A model generated the notes under the pieces. It was given only the letters and a program-made list of their open reading frames with translations. It did not search any database and was not told the DNA's origin. The translations under genes and the position numbers were made by a program. From Kitasatospora herbaricolor (GTDB lineage Bacteria; Actinomycetota; Actinomycetes; Streptomycetales; Streptomycetaceae): a stretch of DNA of 64,000 nt. Position 1 is the first letter of the stretch; the number at the start of each line of letters is the position of its first letter. Of this stretch, positions 49,937 through 57,425 are shown in pieces. The stretch spans positions 3,038,001-3,102,000 of the forward strand of contig NZ_JAUSVA010000002.1 in assembly GCF_030813695.1 (NCBI RefSeq). The letters are read 5' to 3'.

Positions 49937-50200
49937 GTGAGCGACTACGACTACATCCCCGGCGGCGGCTGGCAGGTCGCTGGCCTCAACGACGACGGCA
50001 CCGGCTGGTCCGAGCCGGTCATCGCCTGGGAGTTCGTCATGGGCTCCGGCTGCCCCGTCCTCGCCAAGGCCGGCACCCTGCTGGTCGGCGACCCGGCCGC
50101 ACGCGGCGGCGTGACCGCCGGCTGGTGGCTGGTCCCGCCCGGCGAGAAGCCCGAGACCAGCCGCTACCGGCCCACCACCACGAAGGGGGCGGCCCGGTGA
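49937..50200 (+). CDS. Small element protein, Gly/Trp-rich
   Basis: 87 residues from GTG 49937 with GGAAGGAAG upstream. Beta-rich with repeated aromatic positions (GGGWQVAG, GTGWSEPVIAWEF, AGWWLVPPGEK). The pattern suggests a small beta-barrel or SH3-like fold. It overlaps the next ORF by GTGA. Function unknown. Confidence 0.65.
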   Translation: MSDYDYIPGGGWQVAGLNDDGTGWSEPVIAWEFVMGSGCPVLAKAGTLLVGDPAARGGVTAGWWLVPPGEKPETSRYRPTTTKGAAR

Positions 50201-50379
50201 CCGCCCACGACCGCGTGGCCGAGCTCATCGCCGAAGCTGCCCGCCAGCGGGACGCGGAGAAGACCCGGCGCGCCCGCTACGCCGCAGCCCGGGCCTACGG
50301 CCTGCAAGCCCGTGTACGGGCCAAGCTCGCCCGGCTCGGCCAGCAGGACGACGACCCCAACGGACCGACCGCAGCGTGA
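50197..50379 (+). CDS. Small basic helical element protein
   Basis: 60 residues from GTG 50197. It is almost wholly charged helix (AEAARQRDAEKTRRARYAAA) ending in an acidic DDDP tail. It could bind nucleic acid or act as a small scaffold-like helix. Coupled to the preceding gene. No family recognised. Confidence 0.55.
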   Translation: MTAHDRVAELIAEAARQRDAEKTRRARYAAARAYGLQARVRAKLARLGQQDDDPNGPTAA

Positions 50380-50538
50380 CCAGGGGAAGGGGTGTCGCCA
50401 TCACGGCGGCACCACCTCGGGGCCCCGTCGCGGTTAACCAAGAAGACGCCCACTCAGAATCCGGCATAGGGGGTCTGGCGGCCTCCCGCCGAGGTCAGAT
50501 CGGGTGTATGGCATCGCAATGATCAAGGAGAAGAGGAC

Positions 50539-50715
50539 ATGGCAGAGCGAGACGACGGACAGGCCGCGGTCGAGCAGTCGGCACGGCCGGCCACCCACAG
50601 GGTGGTGCTGAAGGAAGACCAGCGCGAAGCGGGCCCGCTTGGCAGGCCCCGTACGACCGAAGTGTCCGACGAGTGGGCGGACCAGTGGGACGAGCGGATT
50701 TGGAGGCGGGCATGA
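50539..50715 (+). CDS. Small acidic Trp-rich element protein
   Basis: 58 residues from ATG 50539 with AAGGAG 9 bp upstream (plus a nearer purine stretch). The C-terminus is a striking SDEWADQWDERIWRRA. It starts a new short unit leading to the capsid gene and overlaps the next ORF by ATGA. The conserved-looking C-terminal peptide would be a candidate for binding a partner such as the capsid; that is speculation. Confidence 0.6.
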   Translation: MAERDDGQAAVEQSARPATHRVVLKEDQREAGPLGRPRTTEVSDEWADQWDERIWRRA

Positions 50716-50987
50716 GCGAGCGTCTGGTGCGGACGGTGGACGGGACGGTGCCGCAGGGCATGAGGGTGGTCCTCGATGTGATGGAGCACGCGCCGGTGGA
50801 GCCGCCGCGGCCGTGGCTGGTGCGGCAGGCGGCCGGCCAGCTGCTCGACGGCGAGGACGTGACGTGGTTCGCCGAGCCCGGCCGGGTGGTGCGCCTGGTC
50901 GCGCTGGTCTGCCCGTGTTCGTGCGTCGAGCTGACGGTTTACGAATCCGGCATGGAGACCTCCCGGTTTGTCGCTCGACTGGAGTAG
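50712..50987 (+). CDS. Small element protein upstream of capsid
   Basis: 91 residues from ATG 50712. It includes RPWLVRQAAGQLLDGEDVTWF and a hydrophobic strand with CPCSCVELTV, then YESGMETSRF. Not recognised. It is coupled to the 58-residue ORF and lies 285 bp before the capsid gene. Confidence 0.6.
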   Translation: MSERLVRTVDGTVPQGMRVVLDVMEHAPVEPPRPWLVRQAAGQLLDGEDVTWFAEPGRVVRLVALVCPCSCVELTVYESGMETSRFVARLE

Positions 50988-50997
50988 CCTGTAGGCA
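50968..50997 (+). promoter_or_regulatory. Possible promoter for the capsid gene
   Basis: TTGTCG (50968-50973) and TAGGCA (50992-50997), separated by 18 bp, overlap the end of the preceding ORF. Weak match to vegetative promoters. Confidence 0.3.
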
Positions 50998-51272
50998 GGT
51001 TGATCGACGGCCAGCGCAAGCGGCCGGGCGTGAGACCGTCCGTGAGTAGGACCGGCACGGGGTGCGTGCGGCGGCCAGCGGTGAGACTCCGCCCGCCAAG
51101 TCGCCCGCCCCGCGACTGGCAGCCGGACGGCCCGCCCCGCCGCATCTCGTCCGCCAAGTCGGCGCCCCCGGTACCACCTGTGAGGCCAACCCCCGCCGCC
51201 GCTCTGCGGTCGCGTAGTGCGGTCCGTCTCCAGATCACCGGGAAGCATCCACGACTTCCCAAGGGGACGAAC
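50988..51272 (+). promoter_or_regulatory. 285-bp untranslated leader before the capsid gene
   Basis: No ORF with a ribosome site. Sequence is G/C-rich with a repeated CGCCAAGTCG-type decamer (around 51094 and 51152) and several short complementary stretches. The capsid ribosome site AAGGGGA lies at its end. It may be a structured 5' leader. Confidence 0.45.
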
Positions 51273-52523
51273 ATGTCTGTGTACAAGGATCTGGCCATGG
51301 AGCTCCGCGCCAAGCTTGAGACGGCGGAAGCGATCGCGCTGAAGGCCGAGGCTGAGGGCCGCGAACTGACGGCCGAAGAGATCATCGAGGGCAAGGACCT
51401 GATCGCCGAGGCGTACCGCATCAAGGGTCGGGCCATGCAGGCGAAGGCCGACGCGGCAACCCGCAAGGAACTCGCCGAGTTCGGCGCCGCCATCGACGGG
51501 CCGCGGCTCAAGGACGGTGACCGCAACCAGGGTGGGCGAGGTTTCGGCTCGAAGGGTCACCACCTCGACCCGCGGGTGAAGGCGGCTGGCGGCTCCACCT
51601 GGGCCGACACGGTCATCAGGCGGAGCACCGACGAGTTCGGCCACTTCAAGGGTCTGCTGGCCGCCGGCACGGTCCCGGTGTCGGTGCCGCTCGACCCGGA
51701 GCCGATCCGCACCGACGTCCCGGTCCTGTCCCTGCGGCAGCTGATCCCGGTCGCCCCGAACACCGGGCCCCGGTTCTCCTACCTGCGGCAGACCACCCGC
51801 ACGAACAACGCCGCCGTGGTGGCGGCCGGCGCGAAGAAGCCGACCAGCCTCTACACCCTGACCCGGTTCGACGACCGGGTCCGGACGATCGCCCACCTGT
51901 CCGAGCCGATCAACAAGTTCGACCTGGAGGACGCGCCGTCGCTGCGTCAGTTCCTCGACCAGGAGATGCGCCTGGGTCTGGAGCTCGGCCTTGAGGGCGA
52001 GATCCTCAACGGTGACGGCACCGGCGAGCACATGACGGGCGTCGCGAACGTCTCCGGGTCGCAGAGCCAGGCGTTCACCACCGACATCCTGACGACCGCC
52101 CGCAAGGCCGTCACGAAGCTGGAGAAGGTCGGACACCTGACCGGCGCCGGCTGGCTGATGCACCCCGATGACTGGGAGGCGTTCGAGCTGCTGCAGGACA
52201 ACGAGGCGCGGTTCTACTACGGCGGCCCGGGCAACGCGGTGAATCCGACCTCGCGCCGCCTGTGGGGCGCCCCGGTGGTCACGTCGTCGTCGCAGACGGT
52301 CGGCACCACGCACCTGGTCGACTGGCAGGCCGCGACCCGCCTGCACGTCCTGGAGGACGGCACGCTCGACTGGTCGGAGAACCTCTACGACCCGAACGCC
52401 CTCGGGGCCGGGGTCGGCGCGTCCGACTTCGAGCGGAACATGATCCGCTTCCGGTTCGAGGGCCGGTTCGGCCTGGAGATCCTGCGCCCGTCCGCGATCG
52501 TCGAGGTCGACCTGACCGCCTGA
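51273..52523 (+). CDS. HK97-fold phage major capsid protein
   Basis: 416 residues from ATG 51273. The N-terminal 105 residues are a charged helical delta/scaffold region (ELRAKLETAEAIALKAEAEG). The HK97 core follows with typical segments: VPVLSLRQLIPVAPNTGPRF, KFDLEDAPSLRQFLDQEM, GEILNGDGTGEHMTGV, GWLMHPDDWEAFELL and WGAPVVTSSS. The end ILRPSAIVEVDLTA is usual for capsid proteins. No protease, portal, terminase or tail gene lies anywhere in the element, so it either assembles alone, serves with helper-phage proteins, or has a non-viral shell role. Confidence 0.92.
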   Translation: MSVYKDLAMELRAKLETAEAIALKAEAEGRELTAEEIIEGKDLIAEAYRIKGRAMQAKADAATRKELAEFGAAIDGPRLKDGDRNQGGRGFGSKGHHLDPRVKAAGGSTWADTVIRRSTDEFGHFKGLLAAGTVPVSVPLDPEPIRTDVPVLSLRQLIPVAPNTGPRFSYLRQTTRTNNAAVVAAGAKKPTSLYTLTRFDDRVRTIAHLSEPINKFDLEDAPSLRQFLDQEMRLGLELGLEGEILNGDGTGEHMTGVANVSGSQSQAFTTDILTTARKAVTKLEKVGHLTGAGWLMHPDDWEAFELLQDNEARFYYGGPGNAVNPTSRRLWGAPVVTSSSQTVGTTHLVDWQAATRLHVLEDGTLDWSENLYDPNALGAGVGASDFERNMIRFRFEGRFGLEILRPSAIVEVDLTA

Positions 52524-52531
52524 TCCACCAC

Positions 52532-52565
52532 GATGCGCCCGGCTGCCACGGCGGCCGGGCGCATC
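52532..52565. terminator. Capsid-gene terminator
   Basis: A perfect 12-bp stem (52532-52543 with 52554-52565) and a 10-nt loop, 8 bp after the capsid stop. Confidence 0.85.
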
Positions 52566-52638
52566 GCCATGTCCGGCCCCACAGGTGCCTCCGGCCGCCC
52601 GTGACGGGTGCCTCTAGGGGCCGTTACTCCCGAGGTGA

Positions 52639-52708
52639 GGGCCCGTGCGGGGCCCCTCTACGCACGAAGTGGCCCCCCGCTAGATCCTGGGGACCGTAGT
52701 GGGGGGCC
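52639..52708. terminator. Convergent terminator pair
   Basis: GGGCCC-N5-GGGCCC (52639-52655) and a 12-bp stem with one G-U (52671-52682 with 52697-52708). They end the minus-strand transfer operon and insulate it from the capsid unit. Confidence 0.7.
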
Positions 52709-52748
52709 GGAGGGGTGTCGGTAGCGGGCCCGGGTAGGGCCCCGGGGT

Positions 52749-54890
52749 CTACCCGCGGGCGGCGAGCAGCAATTCGGCGGGCACCGCGCCTTCGAGGTCG
52801 GAGCGGCGGTAGCCGGCGAGGTTCTTGCCCTTGATGTTGACCTGCTTGGTGGTGCGCACGACGCCGGCGGCGTCGAGTTCGCGGGCGAGGCGCTCGCCGT
52901 CCCAGTCCCCGTACCGGTCGTCGTCGAGGTTGACCAGGCGGTCGAGCAGCTCGACGGTGTGCATCCGCTCGGTGTGCCGCATGACGTCGAGGCAGTCGGA
53001 CAGGACGGGGGCGATGTTCAGGCCGGCGTCGTCGGCGGCCGCTGTGACATCCCCGGTGGCGTCGCCGGTCAGCGTCTTCGCCTCGACCCGCAGGGCGCGG
53101 CCGCGCTGGCACAGTTCGGCGAACGCGGGGCCGTCGAGGTAGTCCGCGCGGACCGTGACAAAGCTGGCCGGGCCGGTCACCAGCACGCCGACACCCTTGT
53201 GCTCCTCGGACAGCACGGACGCATCGGCGCCCTGCGCCGCCTTCCCCTTCCCGAGCACCATGTCGGAGGACGCCCGGTCGATGACCTGCGTCGAGTACCG
53301 GATGGTGACGATCTCGCGGAGCTTGGTCGGCACCGAGTCGGCGTCCGGGCGCTGGCTGGCGAAGTTGGAGATGAACCCGGCAGCCGGCCCCCGGCGGGCG
53401 ATGCGGCACAGGTCGTCGATGACCTGGTCCCGGTCCTCCTTCTCCATGGCGGTGAAGTACTCCTGCAGTTCGTCGATGGTCACGAAGATGACGGGGACGT
53501 TGAACCGCTTCACGATCTCCGGGGTGAGCTTGCCCTCGGGGCACACCGAGGTGGGCAGGCCCCGCAGCAGGGCGAAGCGCCGTTCCATCTCGCCGAGCAG
53601 CTCCTTCAGCATCGCCTTGAGCGCCTCGACGGCGTCGTCCTCGGCGCCCATCACCAGGCGGTGCGCGACGGCCTTCATGGGCATCCAGTCAGCGCCGCCC
53701 TTCCCGTCGGCGACGTAGTGCCGCACATACGGGTCGAGCAGGCCGGCGGCGGTCAGCAGGCGCTGCGTGAAGGTCTTGCCGCGCCGGGGCAGGCCGCCGA
53801 AGAACATCGACTGCCACATGACGGGGACGTCGATGCGGTTGCCGCGGGCGTCGGCGCCGAACGGGATCGGCTCCCACACGGAGAACTCCCGCAGGGCGAC
53901 CAGCGGTGAGGGGGTGGGCGTGCCGAGGTACGGGTCGTCGTCGGCGACCCACATCGACACCCGGCCGGCGTTGCCCCCGCCGGACGCCCGGACCCTCGAC
54001 ATGATCAGCTGGATCTCGTCGACGCCGAGCTCGGCGGCGATCTCCTCGCGCTTGGCGAGGACGTCCGCGGCCTTCTTCCCGCCGCCGGTCGGCAGGTCGA
54101 AGATGACCGCCCACCCGGACCCGTCGCGGACCGGGCCCATGCTGCAGCGCACCCGCGGCCCCTCCTCCTCGCCCTTGCCGGCCTTGAGCAGGCCGACGGA
54201 GCGCAGCGCGTCGTTGAGCTGCTGGGCGTTCATGTCGATGCGCAGAGGCACGTCGGGCTGGTCGAGGAAGGGGCTGTCCTCACCCCGGCCGGCGACGGCG
54301 AGCAGAGCCAGCAGCGCGGCACCGAGGACCGACTGCCATAGCGGCGGGGCGAGGGCGCCGGCCGCGACGGCGGCGGAGACGACAGCGGCGGCGGCGCCCC
54401 ACCGGGAGCGGCGCGCTTCGGTGCGCAGCCGGTGGGCGGTCTGGTGGCGCAGGGCGACGTCGGCGTCGTCGGGCTTGGCCTTGGACTGGGCGGCCATCGC
54501 CTTGACGGTCTTGGTGTGGTCGGCGGCGGTGAGGACGGGCCACAGCCGGATGCTGGCGCGCCAGGCGCCGCGGGTGGCGAGCCAGACGCTGCGGGCGCCG
54601 TACTTCGGCAGCCGCAGGGTGTGGAAGGCGCCGTGGTAGGCCGTCAGGCGGCACAGGGCGCCGGCGTTGGCGCGGACCAGGGCGGGGGTGCGGGCCCACG
54701 CCGGGAGGATCGGCACGTCCGGGACGGACAGCCAGTCCGCGAGGGGGTTGCCCGGCCGGTCGACGGCCTCGACGCCGTCGAGGTCACCCTCATCAGTGGT
54801 GAGGGTGGGGGCCGGCTTGGTGAGGTCGAGGGGCTCGGCCGGGTCGGGGACGGCGGTCAGGTGCGGGCGGGTGGCGAAGGCTTCGGACAC
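52749..54890 (-). CDS. FtsK/TraB-like DNA translocase
   Basis: 713 residues from GTG 54890, with AGGAGACC upstream. Two adjacent membrane helices (AAAAVVSAAVAAGALA and VLGAALLALLAVAG) precede the motor. Walker A is GGLPRRGKT and Walker B VIFVTIDELQEYF. A C-terminal winged helix (TVELLDRLVNLDDD onward) resembles the sequence-reading end of TraB/FtsK. In AICEs a protein like this moves double-stranded DNA between mycelia. Here it could also act on DNA entering a capsid, which is untested. Last gene of its operon. Confidence 0.9.
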   Translation of the reverse strand: MSEAFATRPHLTAVPDPAEPLDLTKPAPTLTTDEGDLDGVEAVDRPGNPLADWLSVPDVPILPAWARTPALVRANAGALCRLTAYHGAFHTLRLPKYGARSVWLATRGAWRASIRLWPVLTAADHTKTVKAMAAQSKAKPDDADVALRHQTAHRLRTEARRSRWGAAAAVVSAAVAAGALAPPLWQSVLGAALLALLAVAGRGEDSPFLDQPDVPLRIDMNAQQLNDALRSVGLLKAGKGEEEGPRVRCSMGPVRDGSGWAVIFDLPTGGGKKAADVLAKREEIAAELGVDEIQLIMSRVRASGGGNAGRVSMWVADDDPYLGTPTPSPLVALREFSVWEPIPFGADARGNRIDVPVMWQSMFFGGLPRRGKTFTQRLLTAAGLLDPYVRHYVADGKGGADWMPMKAVAHRLVMGAEDDAVEALKAMLKELLGEMERRFALLRGLPTSVCPEGKLTPEIVKRFNVPVIFVTIDELQEYFTAMEKEDRDQVIDDLCRIARRGPAAGFISNFASQRPDADSVPTKLREIVTIRYSTQVIDRASSDMVLGKGKAAQGADASVLSEEHKGVGVLVTGPASFVTVRADYLDGPAFAELCQRGRALRVEAKTLTGDATGDVTAAADDAGLNIAPVLSDCLDVMRHTERMHTVELLDRLVNLDDDRYGDWDGERLARELDAAGVVRTTKQVNIKGKNLAGYRRSDLEGAVPAELLLAARG

Positions 54891-54909
54891 AGGGGTCTCC
54901 TGAGGGTGG

Positions 54910-54945
54910 CCCGGGGTTCGATCCGGCGGCGGACGGAACCCCGGG
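54910..54945 (-). promoter_or_regulatory. Hairpin before the translocase gene
   Basis: CCCGGGGTTC (54910-54919) pairs with GAACCCCGGG (54936-54945), a perfect 10-bp stem just upstream of the translocase ribosome site. It could reduce translocase output relative to the upstream genes. Confidence 0.5.
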
Positions 54946-54961
54946 CGGGGCGAGGGGAAGG

Positions 54962-55252
54962 TCAGGGCCGGCGGATGTCGCGGATGATCCAGCGGCACAC
55001 CAGCGCGCACACCGCAATGGCAACCGCGGCCAGGCCGAGGGCGAGCAGCAGCGCCGTGATGGTCATCAGGACCGGCACCAGGACGGCCGCGGCGCCGACG
55101 CCGGCTGCCACGTACCCGCCGATCGGGCGGGCGGGTACAGGCACCGGGGGCTGCGGGTACACCGGGTACGCGGGCGGGTACGGCGTCTGCTGGGCCGGGT
55201 ACATGGCGTGCCCGTGGTCGTGTCCGCAGGTGCAGCGGTGGTCGGTGCTCAT
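54962..55252 (-). CDS. Small transfer-operon membrane protein
   Basis: 96 residues from ATG 55252. The N-terminus is Cys/His-rich (HRCTCGHDHGHAMY) and followed by a Pro/Tyr stretch, then one long or two close membrane helices (YVAAGVGAAAVLVPVLMTIT, LALGLAAVAIAVCALVC). It resembles spread (Spd) proteins of streptomycete plasmids in size and position. The start overlaps the DUF2637 stop by ATGA. Confidence 0.7.
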   Translation of the reverse strand: MSTDHRCTCGHDHGHAMYPAQQTPYPPAYPVYPQPPVPVPARPIGGYVAAGVGAAAVLVPVLMTITALLLALGLAAVAIAVCALVCRWIIRDIRRP

Positions 55253-56499
55253 GCCCGCACCCCGCTCTCGACGTCGCGGCGCAGGACGTCCTGTACCCGC
55301 TTGGCCCGGTCCTGGCCGACGGCGAGTACGGCCCGGATCTCCCTGATCGGGGGCACCTTGCCGTCCGCGATCCGGTCGGCGAACTCGGCGCGGGCCCGGG
55401 CGGTCAGGTCGTCCTCGGACTCGCCCGTACCCGGGTCCTGGCCGTCCTCGGGTACGTACTCGGCGTCGACCTGCAGCCGGGTACGTGGCGGCTCGGCGGC
55501 AACCGTTGCCGTCTGAGCAACGACTGCCCGGGGCCGGTCGGGCAGCGGCAGGAACGCCAGCTGTACCCGCTCGTGCTCCGCCGGGTACGCGGCGGGTACA
55601 GGCTCCGGGTACACCGGGCCGTCGATGAAGTCGGCCAGGCCGACCCCGTCCGAGGGGGTACCGCTCCGGTAGTCCCCGGGGGTGTGCGCAGTGTGCACAC
55701 CCTTCGTGGCGGCGTCCATGGTCGTGGACGGCCTTTCCGTCACGAATTCCGTCACGACAGCTGACGGAACCTCGGGGGTCTCCGCACTGTGGAGACCGTT
55801 CGCGGCGCCAGGGGTACTCAGCCGGTGAGTACCCTCCCCGCTTGTAAGGTCCCCGAGGGACCCAACAGACAGGGGGACAGGGTGTCCCTCTGTGAGGGAC
55901 GGCCTGTCCCCCACCGGTCCGGTGAGCGGACGCCCCTGCCCGGCTGCCGGGGCATTTTCCCGGATCCGGGAAAATTGCAGGTCAGAGGCCGTTCCTGTTT
56001 CGGCGATCGCCGGAAAAGCCTGGTCAGAGACCTCGTTGACAATGTGAACGAGGTCGCCCGCAGGGGTCTCAGCAGTGCTTAGGGCGGTCTGACCTGCACC
56101 GTCGCTCAGCGCGTCGTGGACCTGCCGCATCAGCGCACCGAAGGCCAGCAGCGCAGCGGTCGGCGGCACCGCGGCGACCACGTAGTCCAGCGGCTGGGCG
56201 TGAGTGCCGACGCCCGCGATGTTCAGGGCGATGGACCCGCCCGAGCCCACCACGGTCAGGGCGATCGCCCACCAGTCCGTGCGGCGGGACAGCGAAGCGC
56301 GGAGCATCAACAGCTCGCCCGCGACGATGAACAGGTCCAGGCAGCCCGGCCACGCCCACGCCCGGGGTTCGGACCCGCCGAGACCGTGCTCGGCGGCCAC
56401 GGTGTGCAGGTGGGCGTAGGACAGCCAGAACGCGGAGCCGGTCAGCAGGCCGATCACGGCGGCCGCGGCGGCGGTCAGCCGGCGGGAGTGGTCGCGCAT
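55249..56499 (-). CDS. DUF2637 membrane protein (Spd-like)
   Basis: 416 residues from ATG 56499. Four helices in the first 130 residues (AAAAAVIGLLTGSAFWLSYA, WPGCLDLFIVAGELLML, WWAIALTVVGSGGSIALNIA, DYVVAAVPPTAALLAFGALM) define DUF2637, found in conjugative elements of streptomycetes. A long disordered middle follows, then a helical end (IREIRAVLAVGQDRAKRVQD) that could bind DNA. Coupled on both sides by overlapping codons. Likely works in intramycelial spread. Confidence 0.85.
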   Translation of the reverse strand: MRDHSRRLTAAAAAVIGLLTGSAFWLSYAHLHTVAAEHGLGGSEPRAWAWPGCLDLFIVAGELLMLRASLSRRTDWWAIALTVVGSGGSIALNIAGVGTHAQPLDYVVAAVPPTAALLAFGALMRQVHDALSDGAGQTALSTAETPAGDLVHIVNEVSDQAFPAIAETGTASDLQFSRIRENAPAAGQGRPLTGPVGDRPSLTEGHPVPLSVGSLGDLTSGEGTHRLSTPGAANGLHSAETPEVPSAVVTEFVTERPSTTMDAATKGVHTAHTPGDYRSGTPSDGVGLADFIDGPVYPEPVPAAYPAEHERVQLAFLPLPDRPRAVVAQTATVAAEPPRTRLQVDAEYVPEDGQDPGTGESEDDLTARARAEFADRIADGKVPPIREIRAVLAVGQDRAKRVQDVLRRDVESGVRA

Positions 56500-56882
56500 C
56501 ACAGGGCACCCTCCACGCGAAGGATGAGCGCCAGCTGCCGGGCGAGGATCCGCAGCTCGACTGCGTGCCCGGCGAGCGTGTCCGCGAGGGCGTACAGGGC
56601 GGTGTCGTCGCGGAACCGGTGGCAGTCGCCGCCGATCTCCACCACCAGGCTGGTGCGCCGGTTCTCGGGCCGGCCGGAGTACGGGGACCGGGTGAGGAAC
56701 AGCCGCATCACCCCGACGTCGCCGTGCTCGGCGCCGACGGTCAGCACGGTCTCGGGGCCGTCGTGGGAGAGGTCGACCAGGTGCAGGCCGTCCTCGTGCC
56801 GGCCGGTGCACCACGCGGGCTCGGGGGCCGTCACGGGGCCGTGGTCGCTGGTGTGCACCGTCACGGTGCGGCCGGCGCTCAC
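56499..56882 (-). CDS. Transfer-operon protein of unknown function
   Basis: 127 residues from GTG 56882. Beta-rich in the first two thirds (HTSDHGPVTAPEPAWCTGRH, VLTVGAEHGDVGVMRLFL), ending in a helix with ALADTLAGHAVELRILARQL. The stop overlaps the DUF2637 start (TGATG). Proteins of this kind are frequent in streptomycete elements; I know no function. Confidence 0.65.
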   Translation of the reverse strand: MSAGRTVTVHTSDHGPVTAPEPAWCTGRHEDGLHLVDLSHDGPETVLTVGAEHGDVGVMRLFLTRSPYSGRPENRRTSLVVEIGGDCHRFRDDTALYALADTLAGHAVELRILARQLALILRVEGAL

Positions 56883-57181
56883 AGGACACCCCGCCCGAGG
56901 TCGGTGTACTCAGCGAAGTGGGCGCGAAGGTGGGCGCTGTACGGGCCGGCGGTGAGGCGGGCCGCGTACGAGGCGTCGAGCAGGTCGTCGCCCTCGGCGT
57001 CCCACGGCGCCGTGCGGCGCTCCAGGCGGGCCGCGAGCCGGTAGGCCGCGGCGAGCAGGACGTCCCGCGGGTCGTCGACGCTCAGGCCCATGTTCAGCAT
57101 GAGCAGGTGCAGCGGGCCGTCCGCCGCGTAGTCCGGCAGTCGCCGCCGGCGGGCGGGCATGGCGGGGGTAGGGTCGTTCAT
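56879..57181 (-). CDS. First gene of the transfer operon, unknown
   Basis: 100 residues from ATG 57181 with AGGGAG 8 bp upstream. Helical, with LHLLMLNMGLSVDDPRDVLL and a C-terminal AHLRAHFAEYTDLG. Overlaps the next gene by GTGA. No recognised family. Confidence 0.65.
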   Translation of the reverse strand: MNDPTPAMPARRRRLPDYAADGPLHLLMLNMGLSVDDPRDVLLAAAYRLAARLERRTAPWDAEGDDLLDASYAARLTAGPYSAHLRAHFAEYTDLGRGVL

Positions 57182-57217
57182 CAGGTCGGACTCCCTGTTC
57201 TGGAGGGGTCCGGCTCA

Positions 57218-57251
57218 GGCGCCGCCCGGTGTGCAACCACCGGGCGGCGCC
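57218..57251. terminator. Right-end insulating hairpin
   Basis: A perfect 14-bp stem (57218-57231 with 57238-57251) and a 6-nt loop lie between the transfer operon start and the recombination sites. It may block transcription entering from the chromosome or the att region. Confidence 0.65.
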
Positions 57252-57262
57252 GTCCTGTCTCG

Positions 57263-57283
57263 CAGTACACATTCAGTACACAT
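57263..57283 (+). repeat. Two putative integrase arm sites
   Basis: CAGTACACAT twice (57263-57272, 57274-57283), 11 bp apart. GTACACAT is shared with 44430-44437 beside int. Confidence 0.6.
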
Positions 57284-57289
57284 GAGGCA

Positions 57290-57329
57290 GGGATAAGCCG
57301 GGATATCGCGGGATAACGCGGGATTGCGT
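57290..57329 (+). repeat. Four 10-bp phased repeats
   Basis: Four tandem units on the pattern GGGATANCGC at exact 10-bp spacing (57290, 57300, 57310, 57320), directly next to the arm sites. One-turn phasing suggests cooperative binding of Xis or another bending protein on one DNA face. Confidence 0.75.
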
Positions 57330-57388
57330 TTCCCCAGGTCAACCGGCCTATGAGGCTGTTTCTGCAGGTCAGTCAGATGCTTCGAACA

Positions 57389-57425
57389 CACGCGGCCTGC
57401 GTTCGCCACGCGGGTGCGGTGCACA
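57389..57425 (+). other. attR: attR core
   Basis: Identical 37 bp to attL. To its right is chromosomal sequence, so the undisturbed attB would have been this core plus 57426-57498. Confidence 0.8.

Larger units (their letters stand above)
44313..57425. mobile_element. AICE-like integrated element carrying a lone capsid gene
   Basis: Bounded by a 37-bp perfect direct repeat. Gene modules: integrase, HTH protein and Xis (left end); primase-like replication protein; four small ORFs and an HK97-fold major capsid protein (plus strand); and a transfer-type operon with an FtsK/TraB-like translocase and a DUF2637 membrane protein (minus strand from the right end). The two long transcription units converge on strong terminators at 52.5-52.7 kb. 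The modular content matches actinomycete integrative conjugative elements. The capsid gene is the exception. Confidence 0.88.

Noticed and set aside
44313..57425. Prophage
   Set aside because: Only the capsid gene is phage-like; terminase, portal, protease, tail and lysis genes are absent, and the transfer operon is plasmid/AICE-like.
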